Shown: positions 1-9,773 of the stretch, one piece after another
Layout of the letters: each line of letters starts with the position of its first letter
Position numbering within the stretch: position 1 is the stretch's first letter
DNA from: Chara braunii
Taxonomy: Eukaryota > Streptophyta > Charophyceae > Charales > Characeae
Length of the DNA stretch: 20,837 bases
NCBI GenBank assembly: GCA_003427395.1
Contig: BFEA01001068.1
Coordinates: 203,662-224,498 of the forward strand
Direction of reading: 5' to 3'
Position numbers and translations under genes: made by a program
Notes under the pieces: generated by a model
Seen by the model: the letters and a program-made list of their open reading frames with translations, nothing else
Database searches by the model: none
What the model was told of the DNA's origin: nothing

Positions 1-123
1 ATTCACCTTTCTTTCATGATGAAAACAAAATTCTGAATCTTCTCATTCTGTAGATAAAAGTTTGCTCAAGCAAGTATTCAATCACTTTAACATAAGATTT
101 TTAGTAGAGGGCCAGAACCGAGC
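1..123. other. AT-rich left edge, no feature seen
   Basis: This short AT-rich stretch precedes the GC-rich repeat block. I see no ORF, repeat or RNA-like structure in it. Confidence 0.5.
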
Positions 124-480
124 GGCGTCTGGCCCCACGTGCGTACAAGCGTAATCGTGGTGGGGGGTGCGCGAAGCATGCCCCTGGTGTTTCGGACCTG
201 GAAAGCCAATTCTCAGCCTATCTGGCCCTCTTCATGTGTGTGCGTAATATTATGGCTTGGGAACAAAATACCCACTTCTTGCCCAGCGTGGCCCTCCCCA
301 CGCGACTGCGTAGTCATGATCTTGGTCAGGCCGCGCGCCCCCCAGCTTTGGGAACAGAGAGGCCACGTCCTGCCCTTCCCCCCCTCCCCCTCCCCGCAAA
401 TGATGTTCATGGCGGGGGCAAACGGCCCACTTCCTGCCCTATCCGGCCCTCCCCGCTCGTGCGCGTTATCATGGCGGCCT
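124..480. repeat. Degenerate GC-rich tandem repeat, ~60-95 bp units
   Basis: Four or five diverged units can be recognised by a shared core of the form GGCCCTCCCC, then a GTGCGTA-like block, then ATGGC. Unit cores begin near 124, 217, 282, 376 and 437. Two units are also joined by CCCACTTCTTGCC or CCCACTTCCTGCC. The open frame of about 159 codons across this region is a by-product of the repeat and starts with GTG, so I do not call it a gene. Confidence 0.55.
178..333 (+). repeat. Left copy of dispersed repeat shared with 20687-20837
   Basis: From ATGCC..CTGGTG to ATGATCTTGGT this segment matches the extreme right of the window in direct orientation with only a few differences. In the right copy it directly abuts the end of the 4.4-kb repeat. 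Here it is preceded by unrelated sequence. The right copy is cut by the window edge, so the repeat's true extent is unknown. Confidence 0.85.
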
Positions 481-1921
481 GCTTCACTGGAGGCAGTTCC
501 TGATTGGCTCCATGGTGTTCTCCGGGACATGCACGGAAATGCTTATGGCCGTCGGGTTTTCGGCCTCGCTTCTTTTGCCGGATGCAGTTTTTTTCGGGGC
601 CGACACAAATTGAAATGACGATTTTGTCAAGTCATCCTTGATCTTTCTTTCCCCCCTTCTCTTTCTGGAGTGCGTGTCCGGTCATGTTCGCGAACACATA
701 ACCCCACAACGGACGCACGATTCTGCCAGACTTCACGTAAAATTTTCACTCCCACACCGCGGCGTGATCTGAGTCGCTAGGCACAAAAGCTGCTAGGCCT
801 TTTCTCTGTTTGTTTCGTCCCTTTTTTTTTTTTTTATGTATTTATTTTTTCTCCCCGGCCCTTCCCTTTATCCCTTTGTGTGTGGAAGGGACGGAGATGG
901 GATGGACTTTTGAGGTGTCGAATTTGGTGGGGACAGCAGATACCGCGCACTGCCACTCGGGCGTAGCAACGGCCCCGAGAAAAGGGGGTCTTCCAGGATC
1001 GAAGGTCCACATGTGTCTTATTGAGAGCGGAAAGGGATGAGGTCCCGAGGGGGACATCACCATTGGGGTCTGTTCAGTTAGCTTGCTGGAAAGGGATATG
1101 TGCACGTCCCTCGGCGGATGGCTCAGTGAGCACCCTCCGGATGTGCCAAACAGTCGGTGGTTGGCGGTTTGGAGTCCCGTTTGCACTCTTATAAGGGCCT
1201 GCGTGCTTAGCATCCCCCTTGCAGTCGACGAAGGCGACGTTTCGGGCGTGGGTTTCGGGACCTTGTACTCGAGTTAGGAGGGACTCTCTACACACGCTTT
1301 GGGTGGTTTCCAGTTTGCGAGGGACGGGCGAGTCGTGCTTTGGTGGTCGAGCGAACATTTTTGCGGCGCCGTTCGGGTCAATGGTCGTTTCTCTCGGAGG
1401 GCTTATTTCACGACAGCTCGGTCGTCGTTGGCGACGGTCACGGCTGTCGGGGCTTTCCTATGTCGTGGTGCCGGGTTGTTGATCGTTGTGTTCACCCTCG
1501 CTCATCGTTTTGCGATGATTGGCGCCTGATCGCCGACGGCGGTCCGGTTGGCGGTCGTTTGCAGGGTGTGGAGACGGAGGTGCCCGTCACCGGCTCTTAG
1601 CTTCGGCACCATCATCCCGTAGGTTGAGGGGAGAGCTGTTGCGGCTCTGTTGTGGTGTCGTCTTCGTGTCCACACTCACAACGGCGCGCTCCGTTTCTGT
1701 TGAGGGGGTGTCACGACTTGGTGAGGATGCTCTGCGCTCTTCGCCATCCGAGCGGCGTAATTGAGCGGTGGCGCAGTTGGCCTCGGCCATGCATGCGCTG
1801 CTTCCCGTATGCGAGGGCGGAGACTTGTGGGATGAGTTGTCGCACTTTTTCCCAGTCGAGCCGCGTTGGGCGACCGTAAAGCCAACAGGCTGTCACGCAG
1901 GGTTTTGTATGTGATTGCAAT
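481..1921. other. GC-rich repeat-like block without recognisable gene
   Basis: About 1.4 kb of mostly GC-rich sequence with a poly-T run near 823-836. Small frames are open on both strands, but none is over about 125 codons, none shows a family motif, and most start with GTG or TTG. A plus-strand TATA-like TTATAAGG lies near 1189. The block probably continues the dispersed repeat that starts at 178. It may be an LTR or the 3' part of another transposon, but I cannot classify it. Confidence 0.4.
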
Positions 1922-1957
1922 AAATTAAATAAATTAAATAAATTAAATAAATTAAAT
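1922..1957. repeat. 9-bp AT-rich tandem array (AAATTAAAT)x4
   Basis: Four exact tandem copies of AAATTAAAT follow an AATAAA-like hexamer (GCAATAAATT) at the end of the GC-rich block. A short A/T tandem tail at a sharp GC-to-AT transition resembles the 3' end of some non-LTR retrotransposons, but no reverse transcriptase is visible to support that. Confidence 0.85.
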
Positions 1958-2422
1958 AATGAAAATCTCTTCTTGTTGTGTGCGTCCGGCTTCGAGCAAG
2001 ACCCTTCAATTGCGGTCTTCGCCGGCCCCCGGTCTTAGGAATCGTTTATTTGGATTCAGAACAGCAAAGAATCATGCAAATAATGATCATAAAGTTATGG
2101 GGTGCTATGCATGCATCAATTGTCACTCAGATTCTGAGAACTATAACAAGACATCCACGAAGGCAATCATCAAGAAAGAATAATGCAGAAAATAAGACTG
2201 ACTGATTTGAGAAAAGACAGGGGCAATTGAATGAGGGAAGAATGAGAACTCATAATAATCTCATAAAGAACATGTAAACGGGCATGGTCACCACCTCTCA
2301 AGAGTCCTCACTCATTCGTCTGGTCAGCCTCTCACAATCTCTCTTTTCACTGATATTTTCTGGTGCCGAGACTCACGCCCATGTACAGTATGAGACAGGG
2401 GCTTCGTGACAAAATGCCACCT
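1958..2422. other. No recognisable feature
   Basis: Base composition returns to average here. Two overlapping plus-strand frames of about 75 codons are open, without motifs or supporting context. I see no RNA gene or repeat. Confidence 0.4.
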
Positions 2423-2997
2423 TTAGCCAGCAAGCTCTGAGCACGACCATCGGAGGCACATAACACGGTAATTAACCATAGAGCAAAACTCCTCCCACAA
2501 TGCAGGCAGCCCGTCTACTGAAAAGACCCCTCGTCTAAGGTAGGGATACTAAGTGGGCTCGGTTAACCCCTCAATGTCGATCACCGTCGAAGAGATGTAC
2601 CTCTTTGCCAAACCGATTACATCCAGCCAACTCGTGCCATCAATGAGAAGAGAAGGAACCGGAGGCCTAGGATAGTCTGTATAAAGCGTCGGCCTGAAGC
2701 TGCGGATCAATGTAGTACCACTCTCATCAAGCTCCCTCTCTCTCTACTCAAGATAATTGGTGGCTGAGATCCAGACCGGATCGAAAGTTCATGAGCCTCC
2801 TTGCCCTTCTTCAGATAAGGCCTCAAATCGTGGATAGTGCCATTAGCAAAACTGGTCTGGACAACAAAGATTGACAGATCTCCCTGTCTGAAACCAATGG
2901 CACTGACACACTGATAGCGGAATGCCTCCTTGCATGAAATCCGATTGAGACTGGCCAGCACTGACTCACTGACCAGCATAGACTGAACTATGCTCAT
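2423..2997 (-). pseudogene. Broken ~190-codon protein-coding remnant
   Basis: An ATG at 2997 opens a 96-codon frame ending at 2707. About 14 codons before that stop, in a GA-dinucleotide run near 2740, shifting frame continues a coherent protein-like reading (RSFRPTLYTDYPRPP, then YPYLRRGVFSVDGLP) down to a stop at 2423-2425, interrupted once by TAG at 2549-2551. The second part is rich in Trp, Tyr, Pro and Arg, as in real folded proteins. The pattern fits a once longer protein broken by dinucleotide slippage and a nonsense change. I do not recognise the family. A retroelement Gag N-terminus or a host gene are both possible. It lies directly downstream of the 14-bp minisatellite on the same strand. 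Confidence 0.5.
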
Positions 2998-3033
2998 TAG
3001 CGGCCCCGCCAGTGCAAAACCAAGTGGATAATC

Positions 3034-3275
3034 ACTGAAAACTGATTACCGAACTGATTGCAGAAAAATGATTGCTGAAAACTGATTGCCGATACTCGTT
3101 TGCTGAAGACTTGAATGCTAAAAACTGTTTTGCTGAAAACTGAATGTTGAAAACCGAATATTGGAAACTGAATGCTGAAAACGGAATATTGGAAACTGAA
3201 TGCTGAAAAATGAATATTGAAACCTGAATGCTGAAAACTGAATATTCGAACCTGAATGTTGAAAACTGAATGCTG
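3034..3275. repeat. 14-bp minisatellite, consensus TGCTGAAAACTGAA
   Basis: About 17 degenerate copies of a 14-bp unit, with variants such as CTGAATATTGAAA and CTGATTGCCGAAAA. On the minus strand the array reads as Phe/Ser/Gln/Ile-rich open sequence, which is a repeat artefact. A closely related array with the same period is at 12880-13035. Confidence 0.9.
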
Positions 3276-3434
3276 TTGTGTGAGTCTTAGTGATCTGCAG
3301 GAAGGATACCAGTCTGTTTTATTCTTAGCTCGTGTCAAACTGTTGTTTGAAGTCTGGCTTAGTTTTCCACAATCTGCCTGCGTCAGACGCACAGTCATCT
3401 CTCCTCTCATGAAGTAGGTGATTAACTTATCTCA

Positions 3435-3686
3435 CTAAAAATCCCAAACAGCCTTTCTTGCTCCCTCTATAGTGCCCACTGAGGAGATAGTAGCGCACAA
3501 CTTACCATTTTTGTCATGTAAGTGATAAGTATACTCAATCCGTGTGTGATCCCTTACCAGCATCAAAGCATACTCCATCATCATAATTGTTTGACGATTG
3601 TATTCTTCTACTGCGCTCTCCCTCCAGTCCTCTGCTATGTCCTCACGCAGTGAACATGCCACTCTTATAATATCACAGTCCCCCAT
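3435..3686 (-). CDS. Small hypothetical protein, 83 aa (paralogue 1)
   Basis: The ATG at 3686 gives an 83-codon ORF. The frame is open one codon further to a TTG, but ATG is the sensible eukaryotic start. The protein is acidic at its N-terminus (MGDCDII), then has EDWRESAVEE, IEYTYHLHDKNGKL and TISS. There is no signal peptide, membrane segment or known motif. It aligns end to end without gaps to the 83-codon ORF at 4339-4590, sharing about 23 of 83 residues by eye, with the W..AVE and (I/V)EY.....K.GKL positions in common. The predicted fold would be alpha then beta-hairpin. Function unknown. It could be a host gene pair, or a domain of a decayed transposon. Confidence 0.5.
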   Translation of the reverse strand: MGDCDIIRVACSLREDIAEDWRESAVEEYNRQTIMMMEYALMLVRDHTRIEYTYHLHDKNGKLCATISSVGTIEGARKAVWDF

Positions 3687-4338
3687 TCTCAACAGGGCTT
3701 TACTGCGCTAACTTCCATGCCACGGGTCACAGCTGTGAGCGGAATAGGGACCGATAGTCAGAGGTCTTGAGAAAAGATTGTTGAGCAGATTGCAGGAGGA
3801 AACTAAAGACAAATGGTTCAAACGCTGCTCCCTTGTGATGGCTCTACAGATAACTTCAAGTAAGGTTTCACTGATGAGGCTTGTACAGCCACACCATATG
3901 CTTCGATTGGCCCCCGCAGATTCTGCTGCCGAAGCTCAGCTGCACTGGCCCTGATCCGTTTGCTTTTCTGACTGCTGATTCAATCGCTGTCTAAGTACAC
4001 TTGGTTTCCAATCGACTGCGGCTGCTGAGATTTTTGTCCCGAAATGTTGTTTTGATTGTGCATTAGACTGCTGACTTGCTTGCGGACCGATTGCAAATCT
4101 GGCTACCAGTCTAGTTACTGATTGGTGGCTGGCGGATTATTGGTTTAGTTGTTGTTGAGAGTAGTTGACCTGGGACTGAATACTGCTGGGTATTCGTCTG
4201 AGTATCGGTTGAACATAACCGAGTTCTGAAAACCGACTCGCCGTTTTCTGTATGCTAATTCGGATTCAGAGCACAAGTTTTTTTTATCAATAAATGTGAT
4301 TACCGTTCAGACACTGATCAGGAGAACTGACCAACTAC
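3687..4338. other. Spacer between the two small ORFs; degenerate repeat-like text
   Basis: No convincing gene. Between about 3960 and 4260 the sequence has many CTGCTGA, GATTGC and GAAAACCGA words, like a heavily decayed relative of the 14-bp minisatellite. A minus-strand frame near 3830-3990 reads as a short helix-like peptide (RASAAELRQQNLRGP) but has no start or family match. Confidence 0.35.
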
Positions 4339-4590
4339 TCATGCTTGTTCGAGCTCAGCAACGACCTGCTCGAGGGACTCCAGTGATGAACCTGTGCTAT
4401 GCAACTTCCCGCTTTTGTTACGAAAATAGGTCACATATTCAACATATTTCTTATCTCCCATCCTTTGAATTACGGTCTCTCGTAAAATCACTTTCTGAAG
4501 TTCCATACACTCTACAGCTTCAGCCTCCCAATTCTCAGATTTGTCTTTAATAATTTCGCCCTTAACCACCAGGATCTCTTCGTCTTTCAT
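4339..4590 (-). CDS. Small hypothetical protein, 83 aa (paralogue 2)
   Basis: The ATG at 4590 gives 83 codons (the frame extends three codons upstream to a GTG). It is highly charged: MKDEEILVVKGEI, then ENWEAEAVE, KYVEYVTYFRNKSGKL and GSSLES. Length and layout equal those of the ORF at 3435-3686, on the same strand about 650 bp away. The gapless similarity argues for a duplicated, once-constrained protein. It has no transmembrane segment, secretion signal or catalytic motif. Intact ORFs in both copies despite deep divergence argue for past selection, but I cannot show expression. Confidence 0.5.
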   Translation of the reverse strand: MKDEEILVVKGEIIKDKSENWEAEAVECMELQKVILRETVIQRMGDKKYVEYVTYFRNKSGKLHSTGSSLESLEQVVAELEQA

Positions 4591-5232
4591 CGGTGCCACC
4601 TCTGATTCTTAAGGCAAAAACATAGTTATTGAGGCCATGTCGATTAATAACTCCAAACAACTCTTATAGCCTACTGAGAAATTCAGCTCACAGGGTTCCA
4701 GTCTTAGAACCACCAGTTCCAGTTGACTGAAGAGAAACCCTCAGGTGTGTTGAGCCATCACCTCTACAACCAGCTTAAAAATTGCATTCATGGGCTGAGA
4801 CGAGTGCTGCTCGCGCCACCGGGTTGCTTTCCAAAGACTATGGTTGGCCTGAGATATTTTGCTCACGATATAAACAGTCATAAATCATTAATCGATAAGG
4901 CCGAATGAAAATGGGCTTTCTGTCAGAAAATAGCTGATAAAGATAGACTAAATGTGGTGACCAACAACAGAGTCTGCTGTTTGCAAACTCTAAGTAGAAC
5001 CATCAAAAGAGAGAAACATCCTTTACCGACAGGGTAGGGGCAGGGCAAAAGATTCCTTGCAATTTTACTGGCCTCGATTGCTCTGCGCTCGGAGTTATGA
5101 GTCGCGATACTGAAGCATGGGTTCTGCTACTCAAGCATGGGTTAATGTAATCCGTCCTTCAACCTAAGGGCAAAATTCTGAGCTCAAGACAAACCTAAGC
5201 ATAGACTGGTGGACCGCTTTGCATTATTCATT
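4591..5232. other. No recognisable feature up to the 4.4-kb repeat
   Basis: Average-composition sequence. One 61-codon plus frame (4723-4908) is open but has no support. This is the left flank of the 4.4-kb repeat. The five bases before the repeat (TCATT) do not match those after the right copy (CTGGT). Confidence 0.4.
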
Positions 5233-5266
5233 TGCCCTGTTCCGCCAATCCAAGCGCTACAGGGCA
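5233..5266. repeat. Terminal hairpin of the long repeat, left copy
   Basis: The repeat's first eight bases, TGCCCTGT, return as the perfect inverted copy ACAGGGCA at 5259-5266, leaving an 18-nt loop. Both stem arms are unchanged in the right copy (16294-16327) while the loop differs at two or three positions. Confidence 0.75.
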
Positions 5267-6362
5267 TCATCAGTTCAACCATTCATATATTGCCCCAAGA
5301 CAAAAGTCAGATACGGCCAGCGCTCTAATTCAATGAGTTGGTAAGAACGAGTGAGCACGTAAGAGCCAAGGCTCTGAGAGAGTTGCCTTAGTGCTCAGAC
5401 AAGTGACTAATTTTCAAGTCTAAGAAGTATACAGTCGGTGATTAATTACAAGGGCAAAGCCAGTCACCGCTAGACCTGCACTCCAGTTACCTTAAATACA
5501 GTCCCCAATAGTGGCTCCCGCTCAAGCTAGACGTGACCGACTGTTGAATCGCGCAGTGTAGGCAGCCTGTTATCAGCTATCACTGCTGTCATATACAGAT
5601 CGAGTGCCTCTTGGTATGGACCAACGTAATCAGAGAAAAAGAAAACGATATGCCTAATTCTATGTCCTCTGGATCTTGGCATTCATTGATGCAGCCAGGC
5701 ACGATTCTTACTCGGATGGCACTCGGCGTAACTAACTGATTTCCAGATAGAATTTGTCAACTTTTACCAAACGTGCGCTTTTATCAATGGTCAAAGACAA
5801 TGCTTTTGCCCCACTGGAAGTCTGTTATCGTGCCTTGTCAGCACAAAGCACGAGGGAGCTTAGTTGTACTGACTTATGATTTTCTCATACTTCCCAATGA
5901 ACACAGTACCCAAATCATCTTTCCAATCCCCTAGGATGAAACTGCCTACTCCCTGCGACTACTTACTCTCAGTCACCACCAGGGTGGAAAAACGTATCGA
6001 CTCCTGATACCCTTCCCGATTATAGCAGTTCATGGACATTTTCATGTAGCCCACTCATTCCCATTGAAACGCGTGTTTTAAGCCCTCATCTTGCACTTGA
6101 AGTTTTAAGCGCTCAACCTCTGAAGGTTTACAAGAATAGAACGTGGTTGAGACTTTGAAAGCTGATCGCGAACCAATCATTCGCATCCCATTCCTTCCAT
6201 AATTAGTCTCCGTCGAGCAAAAACTTCGCAAGGAGATACCCGATTTTTCTTAAGATCGACTTCCTCTTTTTCATCAAAGGACTACAAAAAAAAAGAAATA
6301 CGAAAGAGGTGTTTTCGAAGTATCTCCCTTCACCTGCACACTTCGCACCTACCGTAAGAGAG

Positions 6363-6479
6363 GAAGAATCCATTTTGTGTGGTTCGTGTTAGCAGGCTAG
6401 AGCTTAACAATCGCAGAACATCAAACCCTAATTGTTAAGCTCGCCCAACCCAACCTAGCACTAACCCAACGGATTCTTC
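6363..6479. other. Nested inverted repeat / stem-loop, left copy
   Basis: A perfect 12-bp inner stem (GAGCTTAACAAT at 6400-6411 with ATTGTTAAGCTC at 6431-6442, 19-nt loop) sits inside an outer 9-bp pair (GAAGAATCC at 6363-6371, GGATTCTTC at 6471-6479). The sequence between the stems is mostly unpaired. It could be an RNA element, a terminator-like structure or an old palindromic insertion. Confidence 0.6.
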
Positions 6480-6824
6480 TCTCAGCGCAAGAGACCTGAG
6501 TACCAACAAGAAGAGTACTGTAATCATTGAGCCATTCACACCACAACATAGAAAGGAGTGGGCATGTAAGAGGGTCACACGAGTCGGGTGAATTCAACAC
6601 ACTTGCAACTTAAAACCACCATTAAGGTTCTTCAGGAGACGGTTCATTCCTCATATCGGGTCTCATCAGTCTGAAAGCCTTACAATTGCATATAGTCTAC
6701 CTCTTTAATCAGCACATAACAACCACTGGTGTGAAACTGCCCATCACCCAAGCTTAGTATTTAAAGTTTTCTGCCTCAAGTTTAAACTCGCACCATCACA
6801 TCAATACCCAGCGTCAACGCCGTG

Positions 6825-6975
6825 TCACACCGTGCCACGTGCCAGAGAGTCCCGCAGTGCACAATGTCACGCGTTATGCAGTGGTACGCATCACACAGTG
6901 CCACATGCCAGAGAGTACCGCAGTGCACAATGTCACGCGTTATGCAGTGTTACGCGTCACACAGTGCCACGTGCC
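6825..6975. repeat. 66-bp tandem repeat, left copy
   Basis: Two full units plus the start of a third begin at 6825, 6891 and 6957 (TCACACNGTGCCACGTGCC...). The 66-bp unit equals 22 codons, and the three plus-strand frames stay open through it. It contains several short palindromes (CACGTG, GTGCAC, ACGCGT). In this copy the ATG that precedes the frame in the right repeat has become ATC. Confidence 0.9.
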
Positions 6976-8023
6976 CATCACCAGTTTCCCGTCACATCCA
7001 AGTGGCGTCCGAACTTATAGTCAGTCAAAGAGGGAAACCAGACGTCTACTTCACTAAACGCTCCTCTCCCTTCTTTTAGCACGAAGAACGATAACAGGAG
7101 AAAGCTTGAACAGGGTTGGCCGTCAGGGTAGCAACTCAGCTTTCCCAATATTCCTTCACACAAGCTTCCCCCCTCTCCACGCAACTCTCGTCCTAGCAAC
7201 CCACCAGTTATCCTCACCAGTAATACAAAGCCACTTAGCGTGAGGTGCCACCAAGACTTAAGAGAGAAGGTAAAGTCAACTAAATCTCGTAATACAGCCA
7301 CTTGGCTTCTCAAGGACCCATTAGAGCGCGGCTCTACGACCACACTTAGTCTCTTTCTCCCTCTTACAAATCTGCAACTTGACCCTCTCTCCTCTTTTAA
7401 TGTGCAGTTGAGTGCTCTCTTGTCACCGGAGATCAGGAAACAACCACGGTGAAGATAGGGACTAAAGTAAACAATACCGACTTGCCACCATAAATCGAGA
7501 AGGAGCGCTTTAGCAAGAAAACACTACTGCGCACAAGTTGTGGTCCGCATGCGTTACGGAAAGAGTTCCTCAAGTGATTGGTGGTGCTCGTTCAAGAGTT
7601 GATACAGTCGACATCACCTGATATACGAGTAAAAGAGCACGAAGACATCACTTGGCGAATGAGCAAGAGGCGCCCCGAAAACTCGTCGCTCTGGCGAAAG
7701 CGCAAGGAAGTACAGAGACGGGTAGCTTGTCGAATGAGAAAAAGAAGCTTTCAGTGCGCCGTGCGCAAAAAACGTTGACCCTCTCTTTCTCTGCTTGTCA
7801 CGATCACATACTGCAATTCTGTTGACGTGAGCATCTCCAAAGCACATACATCGAGCAGAACCGCTGCCTTTCCTCTCCGCATTGTCTACGCACTTGGCTA
7901 TTCTCTCGTGCTCTCTTCTCTCAGAGCACGCCACATGTAACCCAGGTGCCTGCGCAACCGCCCTTGCCTTAGGCTCCCCGCTGCTGGACCTCTTGCCACA
8001 TGTGTCGATTCCCCTCTCTTGCC

Positions 8024-8545
8024 TCACACCCGTTTCTTACCTTTACTCTGTTTTCCTCCGGTCCCACGGACTCTGGGAATCGGCTGTCGTGAGCTGGCCT
8101 CGGGTCCCTTTTCGACCGGCTCCGCAACTCGGTGGTGCTTTTGGATGTCCTAGGGTCAGTTCCAGGACCTGAGATCCATCTCTAGGTCCGCCTCGCTCAT
8201 TTCGCTTTCCCCATCTGAGTCTCTCTCGTATTGTTGTTCCTACCTTGTCTCGGTCCCGGTTGATGACTCGGTCTCATGATAGATGACCATCACCCTCAAG
8301 CCCACGGTCACCCCATCTCGTCTGCACCTCCGCTCCACCCCGTCACGCGCTTCGGAGAGGGCAGCCTGCAGCCTATGGTCACCTCGCATCTCCTTCTCTC
8401 TCCCCCCTTCAATACAGACGTTCTATCGAACTACTTCTCCCGCATCGTAGTTCAGGGCCGTCGTAATCAGGGGGCCTTCACCCGACACTGGAACCCAGCG
8501 CACCGTGTGCCGCCAACTGCCAAGCCTATAGCCGTGTAAAGCGAT
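8024..8545 (-). pseudogene. Disabled copy of the 173-codon frame inside the long repeat
   Basis: This is the counterpart of the intact minus-strand frame at 19086-19607. The start codon is ATC instead of ATG (8543-8545). Codon 41 is TAG (8423-8425), and a further TAG follows about 60 codons later. Most differences from the right copy in the first 40 codons change the amino acid, so the frame shows no sign of protein-level selection since the two copies separated. Confidence 0.45.
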
Positions 8546-8633
8546 TGCCACTCAGGGTAGCCTGCCCCGCTTGATAGTACAGACTGTATACCACTAGTCG
8601 ACCGGCCATGGACGGTATCTCAACTCTCCCTCC

Positions 8634-8641
8634 GTTTTATA
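8634..8641 (-). promoter_or_regulatory. TATA-like box, minus strand, left copy
   Basis: TATAAAAC on the minus strand lies about 90 bp upstream of the start position of the disabled frame. The right copy has TATAAAAGG at the same place. If the long repeats are LTRs in minus orientation, this would be the U3 promoter. Confidence 0.35.
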
Positions 8642-9583
8642 GGCCTGTCCTCTGCGTTTTGAACGAAGGACTCAGATTAGCCCTTCTTAGACCTTACCAG
8701 TATTTCAGGAATTTTAAAGTTTTTAAAATGACTTAGAAAATTAAGACCGAATAGCTTTCATAGAAATACTCGTGCCTATAACCCAATCGATCGATCACGA
8801 AGTAGCCTCTCTTGACAGTTTCAGACCCTAGCAATACTGCAGCAGGTTCGGCACTATGATCCCATAACGGGGAACCGATGATCGCATTTTCCTTTTTTTT
8901 ATTGCAACCTCAGTCTATCCCAGTTGGGTGCCCGTGTACGATGGCAAGGAGGGGGCTTATGACCGTCCATGAAGGGGGTGATAAGCCTCCTACCAATGCG
9001 GCCGCGGGTCGCCCTCCTTTTGAGGTCCTGTTGCGCGATGTTAGTCTGAAGCGCACCCACTGACTGTATACGTGGGACCGGCCTATTTAGGCTACAAAAA
9101 AAAAAGATGGTTCGAAATCCAAACCGTTGGCTTCCCGCGAAAGGACAAGCCAACAGGTTGAAAATCAAATCTAGAAAACTAAATAATAACGATAAAATAA
9201 AATAACAATAATAACCACAGGAAAAGGAAAAGAAAGGAAAGGGTGGCGTCACAAAATCTTTCCGTGCACCAGCCTTGACTGAACTGCGCCCCGCGCTCAC
9301 ACACGGAAACGGGGCTCCTTTTCTTTCTTTTCCCACTTTCTTTTCCTTTTTAGTTCTCACGGTATCTGCCTCTTAACCTGGCCACCGGGGTCCGCGCGAT
9401 TCGGACAAACAGGTCCGGTAGGCAATTTTAGGAGGGGTTGATAAGACCCAGACCATGAGACGGCAGTTGCGGTTCGACACCTGAATCGACAGCCTTCCCT
9501 GTGAAGTGACAGATCAATTAGGTGGGAAACCGCAATTCAAAATTTTGGAAAAGAAGTCATAGCATCGTAGTGACCCAGGGCCA

Positions 9584-9653
9584 CTGGATTTTCCCCATAC
9601 TAAAACGGGTTTAGATTTTTGGCGTTTTCTTTTCTTTTCCTCTTTCCTTTTCC
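9584..9653 (-). promoter_or_regulatory. Candidate polypurine tract(s) beside the left long repeat
   Basis: On the minus strand the sequence just before the repeat reads ATGGGGAAAATCCAG and then TGGCCC, the expected position and composition of the plus-strand priming tract of a retrotransposon. A second, longer purine run (GGAAAAGGAAAGAGG) lies at about 9625-9653. This is the main support for calling the repeats LTRs in minus orientation. Confidence 0.45.
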
Positions 9654-9773
9654 GACAACGACTTTCTGTCTCATGCATCCTACCCATAACTCAGTAGAGG
9701 GGCGCTCGGCGCGCAGTTGAAAAAACTGAGCCAGCCCTCTCATCTCCGCGTCCCATGGCAAACCCGGCGGCTC

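Larger units (their letters stand above)
5233..9583 (-). mobile_element. 4.35-kb long direct repeat, left copy (candidate 3' LTR)
   Basis: This segment aligns along its whole length with 16294-20690 in direct orientation, by eye about 90-95% identical with small indels. It begins TGCCCTGTTC and ends AGGGCCA, so it has the TG...CA ends of LTRs. Read on the minus strand, the strand of the Gypsy coding region between the copies, this is the downstream LTR, and a GGGGAAAA purine tract lies next to it. A length above 4 kb is extreme for a fungal LTR. No target-site duplication was found. It may instead be an independent repeat family or segmental duplication. It contains a 66-bp tandem repeat, a nested hairpin, many small non-conserved frames, and poly-A or pyrimidine tracts near 6288, 8888, 9098 and 9310-9350. 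No intact gene is visible. Confidence 0.65.

Noticed and set aside
139-618. 159-codon plus-strand open frame
   Set aside because: It starts with GTG, runs over GC-rich degenerate tandem repeats and has low-complexity composition with no domain.
1840-1960. 3' end of a LINE inferred from the AATAAA and AT tail
   Set aside because: No endonuclease or reverse transcriptase reading was found in the preceding 1.7 kb, so it is kept only as a possibility.
2997-3410. 137-codon minus-strand frame rich in Phe, Ser and Gln
   Set aside because: It is a translation of the 14-bp minisatellite; the same kind of frame appears at the other array.
3871-3890. Hammerhead-ribozyme-like CTGATGAGGC with a following GGCT/AGCC stem
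   Set aside because: The GAAA that must follow stem II is absent, and no closing stems or cleavage triplet could be placed.
6825-6975. CRISPR-like array
   Set aside because: The 66-bp units are contiguous tandem copies without unique spacers, in a eukaryotic repeat context.
7614-8027. 137-codon minus-strand frame, partly shared with 18677-18997
   Set aside because: Starts and lengths differ between copies, it has no motif, and shared openness is expected at this level of nucleotide identity.
8276-8539. 87-codon plus-strand frame present in both long-repeat copies
   Set aside because: About one residue in six differs between the copies, the right copy starts with GTG, and it is antisense to another open frame. 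No sign of constraint.
9113-9126. Pol III B-box-like GGTTCGAAATCC
   Set aside because: No A box, no tRNA-like fold and no terminator at the right spacing; the right copy has lost a G of the motif.
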